Assembly (NCBI GenBank): GCA_014338405.1
Contig: JTDE01000243.1
Location: 174,761-238,760, forward strand
DNA length: 64,000 bases
Direction of reading: 5' to 3'
Source: Paragonimus skrjabini miyazakii
Taxonomy: Eukaryota; Platyhelminthes; Trematoda; Plagiorchiida; Troglotrematidae
Part shown: positions 44,501-50,967 of the stretch, piece by piece
Layout of the letters: each line of letters begins with the position of its first letter
How positions within the stretch are numbered: the stretch's first letter is position 1
Notes under the pieces: model-generated
The model's database searches: none
Seen by the model: only the letters and a program-made list of their open reading frames with translations
Told to the model about the DNA's origin: nothing
Program-made: the position numbers and the translations under genes

Positions 44501-47500
44501 TTAATTAAAAGTACACTGGTTTGCGTCTCGTAATTTTCCAGCGCGTTTTGTTTTGGATTTGTAGACTGAATGTTGACCACTGTCTTCACATTCGGATAGT
44601 ATTCTAAGCCACCCTGTATCAAGTTATAAAAGCTGTGATCAAGTACAAGTGGTAGTCAAGCTGAAACAATCACATCCCTGAATCATCAGTAGTCAGATCA
44701 GCGAGTTCACTGAAACTGGAGACTTCAACCCAATTCAAAAGTCCTAATCACGGGGTCATCGAACAGAGTTAACATCCAGTAAAGTTTTCCGATTGAGATG
44801 ATCGACAAACCTCAACACTGTGTATAGGCGGATGTGGTTGGACGATTGTCTACGATAATTCAGTCGTAGGTAATGTGTGACCAATAGTGCCCTGGTAAAT
44901 ACGGTTGTTTTCAGGAAAGAGTAGACAGAGTTGTAATTTCGGCCGTGGAATTGTTGTGCACTATTAACGTGCTCTACCGAGAACGAAACTCGAACATAGT
45001 GTCTGGTTCTAGAAACGTCTGACTGGATCGTTTGTCCAGATGCAGAAACCGAAAACAATTGTGCCTGACGTCCAAATTTTTGTTTCTTGGCGCAGCTTCT
45101 GAGATACTTAGAATTCCTTTGGAATGTTCAAATTAATAGATGCAAGCGTCTACTCCGGCAAGTACATTTCTGCCAGTGACTTTTTCATAATTTCCATTAT
45201 GTCCAGCCAGCAACAACCTGCATCTTCTGGACTACAACCGATAACCTGAGTAGAGCTTATGGGGGCCAAACATAAGCCTAATTTTGTTACAGGCCAAAAT
45301 CAACTCGTCGGTTATTAACCACACTGTTTTCCTAGCAACACACAGAGGATGAAGATGACAATCGATATGGTAGTATGTAAACAGACATGTTTAGGACATT
45401 TCTCAGCTCGTTTATTCGAAACTCCAAAATAAGCAGCTTAAAAAGGACATTCCTTTTGCTGCACAAACCGACTCCCTCATAGGTCGCGTGTTGTTGTTGT
45501 TACACAACGGCTACGACCCACACATCACGGTGGTCCAAAACAAATTATCTGGCAATATTACCCTGGTGAATCGGCTAGGTTTCGCAATGTTAGAGTTGCC
45601 CACCGTATACAATAGCGCCAACCGTTACCTCCCTTACCGAGAAACGGATATTACACCGGTATCGGGGTGTAAAAAACCTCTTGGACCGAATAAAGTCTGC
45701 CAACCTAGAGTCGCCGTCTCAGGATACCAGAATAAGACGCCACTTCTACTAGTCCGAGATCCCGGCAGAAAATAGTGTTGTTCTTCTGTATTACAAACGT
45801 GACCGACTGTTGGGAAATGAAATATATGAGCAGTATGTTATGAACCCAGCTGACTGTTGCTTAGTTAAATACTGTTTCATGTCTGATCTCATTCAGCTGG
45901 TGGTTTAACATCGTAAGACTTTCGCGCGACGAGCAGCAGCAAGTACCACATTGGCTCGTTTTGCCTATGACTTCACTGTTGCTTGGTTTGCAACCCTGGA
46001 CGCAAGAGCCACAATTGGCGGTCCAAGATTAACCTATTCATTCTAACCGAAATTCATTCGGACGAATTTGATCTCTGCGTGTCATAACACGTAGCGTTGT
46101 ACATAACCAGACTATCCTTCCAGGCGAACTACCATCAGCAATTTCAGTACAACCTCAAACTGTTTGTTGGATTGTTGTACGAGGAACTAAACTAGCCACT
46201 TCAAGAGAGCTGGCTAATTTCTGGTCCATATCTTAGCCAAAGAGAAGTTCCCTGAACCCTCCAGCAATTAGGCAACAATTTTGAAGTCGACGGGATTAGT
46301 TAGACTCTAGACTGGCATATTGTTTTCTGGCACTGAATTTTGCAATCCAATGAGAAGGATGAAACCTCTAGAGACGCAAACATCTTTTGAGGATTTTCCG
46401 GAGCTCGATATCTGTTCATTAACCAGTCCCAGAGCCTGACAGACGTTAATTGGAAGTAAAGGCTTATTGATATCGGAAACCACTTCAGAACCCACGCCGT
46501 AGTCATAGTGTCTCTCAGACGAGTCACTTTGCCGAGTTCTGAATGAGAATCTAATTGCGCTGCAATCCGACAAAGCAACAGCAGCGATGTTAACAGACCT
46601 TAACAGAACGGACTCCGTTTTCACCGGCTATTTAAGTTTTCTTCACCACATCAAGCCATTATCATGTAGCGGACGTGAGAACGTATAACCAAGGGATTAC
46701 GGTTTAAATTTGAGGGTTGCTTCACACGTTGTGTCAGGCTGGATTACTTTAGGCTGTCTGAAATTCGAACTCCACAACTGCTGCGGCAGGATCGATATTC
46801 GTCATATTTGGCTACTCACTGAACAACCCGACAAGATGGTTGGTGAAACGTATAAAGCCAGTGAATGGCCTTGTGATTAAACATTACCCGATGAACAGGT
46901 TCCGCTTAGTTCTGACTTTAGAACATATCTACGCACTGGACAGACATAACACATTTCTAAACATTTAGATAGTTACACAGGTGATATTAGAAGAAACCGT
47001 CAACTCTATGCCATCCATCAGGTCAATTAAGATAACTATTGAAATTTCTAAAAGTGTACTAAACAACGACCCTTGCTATATAGTCCGATATCAGTTTCAC
47101 ATTTCGAGGCAAAACTTATTGTCAGGTTGATGAGTACGTGACGGACAGTCTACTTGGTCTCATTCTAGTTCATACCATAGCCACCCATCTAGAAGTGCAA
47201 ATTCTAGTTTCACTGGAAAGCTTGAGGCTTTACAGGTGATGAGTTAATGACATTCTGTTGATAACGAGTGAATGATCGGAAAAAGTGATTGCCTGTCCAA
47301 ATGAACGGTTCATATCTTGACATACCTTTTAGGTTACATTTAAGCTAATGGCCACTTGTTGTTCTTGGACAATGCTTTGATCAAGGGGAGAGATAAATCA
47401 GTTCAGACCGCTGTCCGGCAAAAAAATAGATGAGCCGGCCCAAAACATTATTTTGAAGACTTCTTACCACGAACACAAAAACTGACTGGTACATACACGA

Positions 47501-50500
47501 CAAACTTGCACAAGTGTCAGAAGAATCAGGTATTTTGATAGCAGTTAACGAGAAAAAGAATTGTAAGATATCTACTGGACCCAGGATGAAAATTAGACAC
47601 CTGTCAACGGTTCTACAACTGCAGTCCAAAGAAGACAATATAGGTCGCTTAACAAAGCATCGATCGCAGTCTGCTATTGTTGGTACGTCCAATGCTACAA
47701 AACCAGTGGCCGCAAATAGGATCGTCCGAATCTCTACAACTTATGTCAAGCAAGCATATTTCAATTCACTAAATCGAACATAGTTTACGGGTACATATAT
47801 GAATGCGGAGCATCTTGCGTTAGGCAAACCGATTTTCAGCTTGTAGTCGAGTCGGCAATGTATTCATGAAAATGTGTCCAACAATCTGTTGAGAAGTCAG
47901 GCAACATGTTAACCAACAACTCATAGTAGCCAGCGGCACCTATTGTGCTGGCTCATACGAACGGCTTCTGTATCAGGTTTACGTACCCATCCGAGCTTTT
48001 GTTACAAAAGCCAGATGTTATCTCAGTCAACCACCACTTACCTGCCTTGTGAACGCAAATAGAATTACGAAATTGATATCGCTTTGGTGGCGGATGAATT
48101 GTAACTTGTGTGTCTCATTTGATTTTAGTTTAAACTTTTGTTTGTTTAAACCTGTAATGAAAAAACTGTCAGTGTCTATAGAGGTTTGCTCGACTAAAAT
48201 CATGAACTGCGTCTTCCGTATTTTCTGCCTAAATGTTCAGTATTATCTCTGCCATCCTCTGGTTGAAGACCTTGCCAGCATTCTACTACTAATGTGTCCA
48301 GCGTTTGGTGTGGTTGACCAAATTGAGTTATTTCGCTACGCTAAGGTTATAGAAGTTTTTCTGCATTCAAAGTACTTCTTCCCCAATTGTGCTTCACACC
48401 TCGATAAAATACAGAGCTGCTAAAGGCCTTGGGTTCTGTAGACTGGTCATCTTGCTTAAATATATATGTTCTTCATAAATTTCCGCAGATGCCAGCTTGT
48501 CTACAGCCGTTACCTAAAAACGGAGTTCTGAGTACATTGTCTTCTTTGGTACTGTTGTTACCTGTATTCTTGGAGTGATGACACTGCTTTACTTCTTGAT
48601 AAATTTCACGGGGTATCCGTTGGCCTGTAGGATATATGCAAGTGTGCTCCATTCTAACAATAGATTGTCTTCCGTGCATAGCCTCCGTGCTATGTGAAAG
48701 AGCACTCAAACCAGGGTTCTTTTATATTACATTGGACAGAAGCTTTCAAAGTGCATATACTGTCCTGTCCAGATAGGCTTTATGCATATGGATCTTCCTA
48801 TTGTGTCATCTGGTCATCGGATAGTTAGAATGTCCATCAGCCGAAGATGTTTAATTCATGCTCTCTAGTTAGCTTGTTGTTTGGGTCTGTTTGATTCGAC
48901 TCCAATAATAACGCGTTTGAATCGCTTGAATTCTCAAAAATGGCCAGAATGTGGTCCACGTAACGATTGTATAGTGTTGCCTTTGACAAGCTTTCACATA
49001 ATGTAGATTCTACCTTAGCCATGGAGAAGTCAGCTAGGAGTGGACCCAGAGGAGTGCCCACTGCAACCCCGTCCACTTGTCGGTAAGCAGGTGTCTGGTA
49101 GTTGAATCTTGCGTTATGGGTGCACAAGATTTTAGTTTGGACACCGGATTGGAAAACGAATCATTGTTGTTTAGAATAAAATTGCAAATGTTATCAACCG
49201 TTTCATGCAGCGGGCTACTAGTAAATAGGGACGTCACATTCGTTTGCCTCAAAAATCTAAACCGTCTACGCAACTCACCAGTGTAAAGCTGTTTTTCTGG
49301 CTGTACTTACTTAGACGTTCTCCGACCGGTTCAGGAAAATCAGCTAGTCAACGGGCTAACTTGCGCTGCGGTGCGTTACATATCAACATAACAAGCCGAA
49401 GTGGGTCACTGGGTTTGCTTTATCAACTATACAATACAACACAATATTATACTATACACGTATTGTTCGATGTGCTCGTGATGGCAGTAGTTAGAAATAG
49501 ACAATAATGTACGGTGTTCCTAAGAGCACACTTATCTGATGAGCTTAATAGTATATGTCTGGTACTAGACGAATGCAAGAGAAATGTGTACTAAACCGTT
49601 CCGTTATTTCTCCTCTGGTAAGTAAGAGCTACTTCTTGTTATCCGTGCACTTCTAAGGTCAGTGTTTAGGTCAGTGCGTCAGACATGAAGTACTTTGTTA
49701 AGGATCTTGGCGGGGCCTTCAATTGCAGAAACATTAAAATCTGTCCGGATGGTTCAAGTTCTACTAGAATGCATCATGAACCAGCGTAAACTAAGCTTTG
49801 TATCATTGTCTTCTGGAAATTTTAAGTTACAATTCACCTGTGTGGATTCTGATTCTAACGCAAATTGTTTAATAACGTCATATAAGTTACCTGTGTTACG
49901 AATGATGAGTTACCCTTGAGTCCAGTGGTGCAACGTTTAAAACTTGGTCAGGATGCTCAAACCTAAAGGCACCAGTCTCAAATTTATCACATCGGGTTTA
50001 AAAAGGGAGCGTTAAACTCAGAATTGGCAGCAAGATGTTTGAAGTTGGGGTTTAAGCCTTTAAGATAAGAAACGATACCTAAAAGTGAAAGTGACCGGTT
50101 TGAAATTTAAGGTGTGTGATTTGATTGAGACGGGCGATACAGATGTACTAACCATTATAGATGATTTTCAACTTGAATTCGTCAAGATTTCCCCAAACCC
50201 GTTATTGACGCAGAGGCATGACGTTTTAATAGTCCATCGGTTCTGGTAGCACCAGTCACAGAAACGATCGGTGAACTTGTGACCTCTACTGTTTTCCGAT
50301 CAAGAAAATTTGATGCAGTGGTCGAGACAGACCTAACCTATTGATTCACACACTGGCTTTGCATTCAGACGGTGTTCAAATATAAGTGAGAAAAATGTGA
50401 CTTCGGTCTGTTCCTGATGTTTTATCCACGATGGCATAAACTATCTATTGCAAACATGAATGTAGAGATTATATATTGACCACTAATTCACTAATTTCAA

Positions 50501-50967
50501 GAAATTAACTTAAACCACCTTCCTTAGGTGATTCAACAGGGTTATTTTTGTACATATGTTTGATTTACGCTATTCACTGAATTCATTACTAGATATATCA
50601 CTGATCAGTTTGAAGTGTTTAAACATGAATAGTCCGGCTTAGTAATAAGGGCTGGTTCAATCCGAAGTGAATCCCCATGCCCATTCGTTAATTATTTTTA
50701 ATAAGTGATCACACAACTCTAAACTGATGAATATACCTATTGTATCTATATCGCACCTTTCAGATGAAAAAGATGATTTCCCTTGGACCAACTGACTATT
50801 GGCCATTTTCTTCAGCTGCATGTAAGAAACTCTGTCCGAACAAAGGTCGAATGTTTGCAAACGGATGTCCTACTATTCAAGTTCTAGACGGTGATGATCC
50901 GATAAACCAGCAAACAGAACAAACCGTTCGAAGTATTATTGAACTTCAAATGAATTATACTAGTTAG
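5428..50967 (+). CDS. Na+/Cl--dependent neurotransmitter transporter (SLC6 family, monoamine/dopamine-like), 12 exons, 5'-partial
   Basis: This gene encodes a plasma-membrane symporter that would couple uptake of a small neurotransmitter to Na+ and Cl- entry. Joined exons are 5428-5559, 7114-7369, 16772-16910, 19507-19641, 20357-20460, 24455-24579, 26539-26651, 30108-30248, 31320-31419, 32039-32139, 42368-42607 and 50764-50967. They read through without a stop for 596 residues covering TM2-TM12 and the C-tail. Seen: the Cl- site set Tyr20, Gln229, Ser233, Asn265 and Ser269; Na2-site Asp333-Ser334; the EL2 cysteine pair 85/95; and TM10 Asp392, the outer-gate Asp of the family. GLDSGMGGLESVIT in TM8 and PSLYWRLSWK before TM11 recall dopamine/noradrenaline carriers. 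Every donor has G at +5. The N-terminus and TM1, normally about 60-100 residues, are missing, so the substrate call is inference. Family membership is near certain; the subtype is moderate. Confidence 0.93.
5560..7113 (+). other. SLC6 intron 1 (visible)
   Basis: 1,554 nt, GT-AG, phase 1. AT-rich, with a T-rich tract before the acceptor. I see no repeat or coding remnant in it. Confidence 0.85.
7114..7369 (+). CDS. SLC6 transporter exon 2 (TM3 and extracellular loop 2)
   Basis: Residues 45-130. GVGIAQVMISYMV leads into TM3 FYYNTVSAW; Tyr61 occupies the substrate-site Tyr position of monoamine carriers (Tyr156 in human dopamine transporter numbering). DLPWTHC and NTAQC supply the two cysteines (85, 95) that form the EL2 disulfide in the family. 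Asn106 (NTT) and Asn112 (NST) are glycosylation sequons. The acceptor is a T-rich tract plus CAG at 7113; the donor is GTTAGT at 7370, splitting a Glu codon (GA|A) that the next exon completes. Confidence 0.93.
7928..8433 (+). repeat. tRNA-derived SINE-like element framed by inverted arms (copy A)
   Basis: A Pol III-like core at 8234-8298 has an A-box stretch (TGGCGCGGCGGTAAACACGG) and a B-box-like GGTTCTAGTCCCGG. It is flanked by about 95-nt arms in opposite orientation: 7928-8023 reads like the reverse complement of 8339-8433, sharing for example CTCGAGTTTCGCT and CCAGTCGGC. Related copies lie at 37233, 44838 and 63656, so it is a dispersed family. Family name unknown. Confidence 0.7.
10410..10499 (-). 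repeat. tRNA-derived SINE fragment (second family)
   Basis: On the minus strand the head GAGCTCCCGG is followed by TCGCTCAGCTGGTACAACA (A-box-like) and, about 50 nt later, TTGATTCAAATT (B-box-like). The same head and spacing recur in the element at 52120-52323, which supports a shared SINE family. Probably decayed; it sits inside an intron. Confidence 0.6.
16772..16910 (+). CDS. SLC6 transporter exon 3 (end of EL2, TM4)
   Basis: Residues 130-176. The exon begins with the A that completes Glu130, giving EYFE-RVVLQL, the standard SLC6 sequence before TM4. SPGLDVMGPMQW and a hydrophobic TM4 follow, then GVKSSGK just before TM5. The acceptor is TTAAG at 16771 behind a strong pyrimidine tract; the donor is GTAGGT at 16911, phase 0. 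The longer open frame over this stretch is a different frame and is not the coding one. Confidence 0.92.
16911..19506 (+). other. SLC6 intron 3
   Basis: 2,596 nt, phase 0, GT-AG. AT-rich; no element recognised. Confidence 0.85.
19507..19641 (+). CDS. SLC6 transporter exon 4 (TM5)
   Basis: Forty-five codons, residues 177-221, phase 0 on both sides. VVYVTALLPYVLL is the family's TM5 start, followed by LLNGVTLNGSNQGIWYFIRP and the LLELK linker to TM6. The acceptor is ATCCAG at 19506; the donor is GTAAGT at 19642. The short loop containing GVTL-G is conserved across SLC6 proteins. Confidence 0.94.
19642..20356 (+). other. SLC6 intron 4
   Basis: 715 nt, phase 0. A weak tRNA-like A-box stretch (GGCATAGCTCAGTGAGAGC) lies near 20239-20262; nothing else is seen. 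Confidence 0.85.
20239..20300 (+). other. Weak tRNA-like stretch
   Basis: GGCATAGCTCAGTGAGAGC resembles a tRNA A-box and is followed about 20 nt later by GAGTTATGATCT, a poor B-box. I cannot fold a cloverleaf with an acceptor stem. Most likely a SINE remnant, not a functional tRNA gene. Confidence 0.25.
20357..20460 (+). CDS. SLC6 transporter exon 5 (TM6)
   Basis: Residues 222-256. VWSNAAIQIFFSTGAGFG is TM6 with its unwound centre. Gln229 and Ser233 match Cl- and Na1 ligands, and Phe232 and Phe238 match substrate-site aromatics. NCYR ends the exon, splitting an Arg codon (CG|G). The acceptor is ATACAG; the donor is GTACGT at 20461. The GAGFG motif is closer to monoamine carriers (GVGFG or GPGFG) than to GABA carriers. 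Confidence 0.94.
20461..24454 (+). other. SLC6 intron 5
   Basis: 3,994 nt, phase 2. Short open frames near 21478-21762 and 22472-22699 resemble nothing I know. A small perfect hairpin (GTCGGC-TAGG-GCCGAC) is near 24017-24032. Confidence 0.85.
24455..24579 (+). CDS. SLC6 transporter exon 6 (TM7, start of EL4)
   Basis: Residues 256-298. Arg256 is completed, then DCIITSIVNALTSIFAG forms TM7 with Asn265 and Ser269 in the Na1 and Cl- positions. FSYLGYLAH closes the helix and the EL4 stretch ends TVTGEG. The acceptor is TTTGTTTTAATCAG at 24454; the donor is GTCAGT at 24580, phase 1. The open frame extends both ways into intron. Confidence 0.93.
24580..26538 (+). other. SLC6 intron 6
   Basis: 1,959 nt, phase 1. 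A stretch near 25810-25850 (TTCGAAAGGAGC followed by GAAAAGTCCATAGGAATG) resembles the right arm of the SINE-like element at 8339-8433 and may be a decayed copy. Confidence 0.8.
26539..26651 (+). CDS. SLC6 transporter exon 7 (EL4, most of TM8)
   Basis: Residues 298-335. GPGLVFQVYPFAIGTLPW is the conserved EL4 entry, close to the dopamine-carrier pattern GPGL-F--YPEAI-TLP, except that the usual Glu is Phe308. A long hydrophobic TM8 ends GLDSG; Asp333 and Ser334 are the Na2 ligands. The acceptor is ATCATAG at 26538; the donor is GTGAGT at 26652. Confidence 0.94.
26652..30107 (+). other. SLC6 intron 7
   Basis: 3,456 nt, phase 0. AT-rich; overlapping short open frames at 28781-29110 on both strands have no recognisable domain. 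Confidence 0.85.
30108..30248 (+). CDS. SLC6 transporter exon 8 (end of TM8, TM9)
   Basis: Forty-seven codons, residues 336-382. MGGLESVITALTD completes TM8 and is nearly the dopamine/noradrenaline-carrier pattern. A basic loop (RKWLKNRYFRQ) leads into TM9. The acceptor is CCATCTAG at 30107; the donor is GTGAGT at 30249, phase 0 both sides. Confidence 0.93.
30249..31319 (+). other. SLC6 intron 8
   Basis: 1,071 nt, phase 0. Nothing recognised. The acceptor follows a TTTCTGTTTACAG tract. Confidence 0.85.
31320..31419 (+). CDS. SLC6 transporter exon 9 (TM10)
   Basis: Residues 383-416. GGMYLFNLMDRYIAG is the TM9-TM10 turn; Asp392 is the acidic partner of the extracellular gate in dopamine-type carriers. 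IAVAWFYG ends TM10. The acceptor is TGTTTACAG at 31319; the donor is GTAAGT at 31420, phase 1 (Gly split). Confidence 0.94.
31420..32038 (+). other. SLC6 intron 9
   Basis: 619 nt, phase 1, the shortest visible intron. An open frame runs through its 3' end into exon 10, which is chance read-through. Confidence 0.85.
32039..32139 (+). CDS. SLC6 transporter exon 10 (TM10-TM11 loop, start of TM11)
   Basis: Residues 416-449. GLDQLCDDIKSM followed by PSPSLYWRLSWKFITP matches the family's intracellular loop 5 and TM11 entry, close to dopamine/noradrenaline carriers. The acceptor is a long CT tract with CTTCAG at 32038; the donor is GTAAGT at 32140, phase 0. Confidence 0.94.
36767..36828. repeat. 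TA dinucleotide runs
   Basis: Two short (TA)n tracts, at about 36767-36782 and 36813-36826, are separated by a purine-rich GGGCAGAGGGCAGAAG stretch. A simple-sequence repeat. Confidence 0.75.
37233..37400 (+). repeat. SINE-like element, copy B (core and right part)
   Basis: GAGTGGCACATTGGTGAACATGG followed by GTTTCATGAAGACG and the B-box-like GGAGTTCTAGTTCTGG reproduces the core of the element at 8234-8298. A degraded right side has CTTGAGTCTGATGCTT. No left inverted arm was recognised. Confidence 0.55.
37800..38004 (-). pseudogene. Penelope-like element, C-terminal GIY-YIG endonuclease fragment
   Basis: On the minus strand the translation contains SSKAKHMTETGH followed by a downstream stretch ending SLTLSEVMLIN. 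This matches the part of the Penelope-like GIY-YIG domain after the catalytic core (Ala/Ser-x-H-x6-GH, then a hydrophobic EA-x-x-I segment). It shares about 200 nt in the same orientation with 38503-38701. Only the tail of the domain is present, so this is a relic. Confidence 0.65.
37808..38004 (+). repeat. Direct repeat, first copy (second at 38507-38701)
   Basis: About 197 nt sharing ACCGGACGG through TTGCTTGTTGCGTCGTGG with 38507-38701, differing at roughly a dozen positions by eye. Both copies encode the same Penelope-like endonuclease tail on the minus strand and sit on either side of the N gap. Confidence 0.85.
38401..38500. other. Assembly gap (100 N)
   Basis: Exactly 100 undetermined bases, the usual placeholder for a gap of unknown length. 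It lies between two direct copies of a Penelope-like endonuclease segment, which suggests that repeat content blocked assembly. Confidence 0.99.
38503..39020 (-). pseudogene. Penelope-like element, linker and GIY-YIG endonuclease
   Basis: Reading down from 39020 on the minus strand: FLNLPFKGDHI, the conserved linker upstream of the endonuclease, then YGDVYIGRKNRCLRHRMTEH (the GIY-YIG core with R and the E of the family) and the MPKWL segment. It ends with the GH and EA-x-x-I segments shared with 37800-38004. At least two in-frame stops (before FLNLPFKG and before the core) show decay. In intact elements an RT domain precedes this; here the upstream side abuts an RT in the opposite orientation. 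Confidence 0.8.
38507..38701 (+). repeat. Direct repeat, second copy (first at 37808-38004)
   Basis: Second copy of the endonuclease-tail repeat. Unlike the first copy, homology to the element continues beyond its right end, to about 39020. Confidence 0.85.
39105..39730 (+). pseudogene. Penelope-like element, reverse transcriptase N-half and thumb/linker
   Basis: Plus-strand frames show LRGAPKNTN, NSPYHKLARWLVDIL, VKDSF-LVQT and MFSIDVDSLFTNVSLRETVE, the N-terminal motifs of Penelope-like RT. About 120 nt later come RKATWSGQY and ITYKRSLVRTLFHRAREI, then LLANGYPEKFI, the thumb and linker region. The palm with the YVDD motif is missing between them (internal deletion), and stops interrupt the frame. 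A nonfunctional relic inside the transporter intron. Confidence 0.8.
39277..39449 (+). repeat. Inverted repeat, left arm (partner 39742-39911)
   Basis: The 173-nt arm pairs with 39742-39911 in reverse complement. Only scattered substitutions and a few single-base indels are visible, for example ACAGAACGTATCGGTG and the MFSIDVDSLFT-coding stretch. The spacer is 292 nt. Both arms are the same part of a Penelope-like RT. Confidence 0.85.
39742..39911 (-). repeat. Inverted repeat, right arm (partner 39277-39449)
   Basis: Reverse-complement partner of the left arm, with small indels that shift the RT reading frame. The pair could form a long hairpin in the transporter pre-mRNA. Confidence 0.85.
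39742..39990 (-). pseudogene. Penelope-like element, inverted second copy of RT N-terminal motifs
   Basis: The minus strand carries VKDSFELVQTLQNVSV and HKMFSIDVDSLFT, then shifts frame (KQLTFCAILFPTK) through small indels relative to the copy at 39277-39449. Nucleotide identity with that copy is high and the orientation opposite. Relic. Confidence 0.78.
42368..42607 (+). CDS. SLC6 transporter exon 11 (TM11 end, enlarged EL6, TM12)
   Basis: Eighty codons, residues 450-529, after a 10.2-kb intron. IMIVSSVL finishes TM11. YPYWAFYLGIILS and a hydrophobic run through IPLTAIIVTV form TM12. Between them lie about 37 residues (458-494) with a sequon at Asn482 (NVT); most family members have a much shorter loop, roughly 10-15. 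The acceptor is TTTTTACGTTAG at 42367; the donor is GTAAGT at 42608. The exon carries the Met at 42371 internally. Confidence 0.9.
44838..45050 (+). repeat. SINE-like element, copy C
   Basis: GTTGGACGATTGTCTACGAT and the following tRNA-like core align with 8193-8298 of copy A (GGTAAATACGGTTG, then a B-box-like GAGTTGTAATTTCGG). The right arm GAGAACGAAACTCGAAC to about 45050 matches the start of arm 8339-8433. No left arm recognised. Confidence 0.55.
45484..46624. other. Unidentified open stretch in intron 11
   Basis: A plus-strand frame is open for 95 codons at 45488-45775. Two overlapping minus-strand frames cover 46300-46624. It appears somewhat less AT-rich than its surroundings and may be a retroelement relic, but I cannot name a domain. 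An AG precedes 45484, yet the phase-0 frame from exon 11 stops after about 22 codons, so it is not a good transporter exon. Confidence 0.3.
47700..48050 (+). pseudogene. Possible degenerate GIY-YIG (Penelope-like) fragment
   Basis: A plus-strand frame near 47790 reads YGYIYECGASCVRQT, resembling the family's Y-x-Y-x-C-x-C-G-x-x-YVG-x-T core with the catalytic pattern damaged. About 65 residues on, a short basic segment is followed by LLLQKPDV, like the C-terminal end of the domain. Stops interrupt it. Similarity is weak and could be chance. Confidence 0.35.
48470..49400 (-). pseudogene. Penelope-like element reverse transcriptase, antisense in intron 11
   Basis: Reading down from about 49400 on the minus strand: KNSFTLV, TNVTSLFTSSPLHETVDNI, YRQVDGVAVGTPLGPLLAD and YNRYVDHILAIF. 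Then come PIWTGQYMHFESF and YKRTLV, followed by the thumb/linker to about 48480. The order and spacing match Penelope-like RT. The catalytic YVDD reads YVDH, and frameshifts (one near 49080) and stops are present, so it is inactive. No intact GIY-YIG domain follows on the same strand. Confidence 0.85.
50764..50967 (+). CDS. SLC6 transporter terminal exon (C-tail and stop)
   Basis: Residues 530-596, then TAG at 50965. MKKMISLGPTDYWPF fits the family's short basic linker and the conserved Thr/Pro-Trp-P stretch after TM12. The rest is a hydrophilic tail with three Cys (CKKLC, NGC), an acidic DGDDP patch and a Gln-rich end, not recognised in any subtype. The acceptor is TCGCACCTTTCAG at 50763, phase 0 with exon 11. 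No AATAAA is seen in the following few hundred bases, so the poly(A) site is undefined. Confidence 0.87.
   Translation: MKKMISLGPTDYWPFSSAACKKLCPNKGRMFANGCPTIQVLDGDDPINQQTEQTVRSIIELQMNYTS

Larger units (their letters stand above)
42608..50763 (+). other. SLC6 intron 11
   Basis: 8,156 nt, phase 0. It contains a SINE-like copy near 44838-45050, open but unidentified sequence at 45484-46624, a possible plus-strand GIY-YIG remnant near 47700-48050, and an antisense Penelope-like RT at 48470-49400. 49400-50763 shows nothing recognised. Confidence 0.85.

Noticed and set aside
45484..45775. Alternative terminal exon of the transporter
   Set aside because: An AG precedes it, but the phase-0 frame demanded by exon 11 meets a stop after about 22 codons, and the open frame is a different one with no SLC6 likeness. 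The exon at 50764 continues the family sequence properly.
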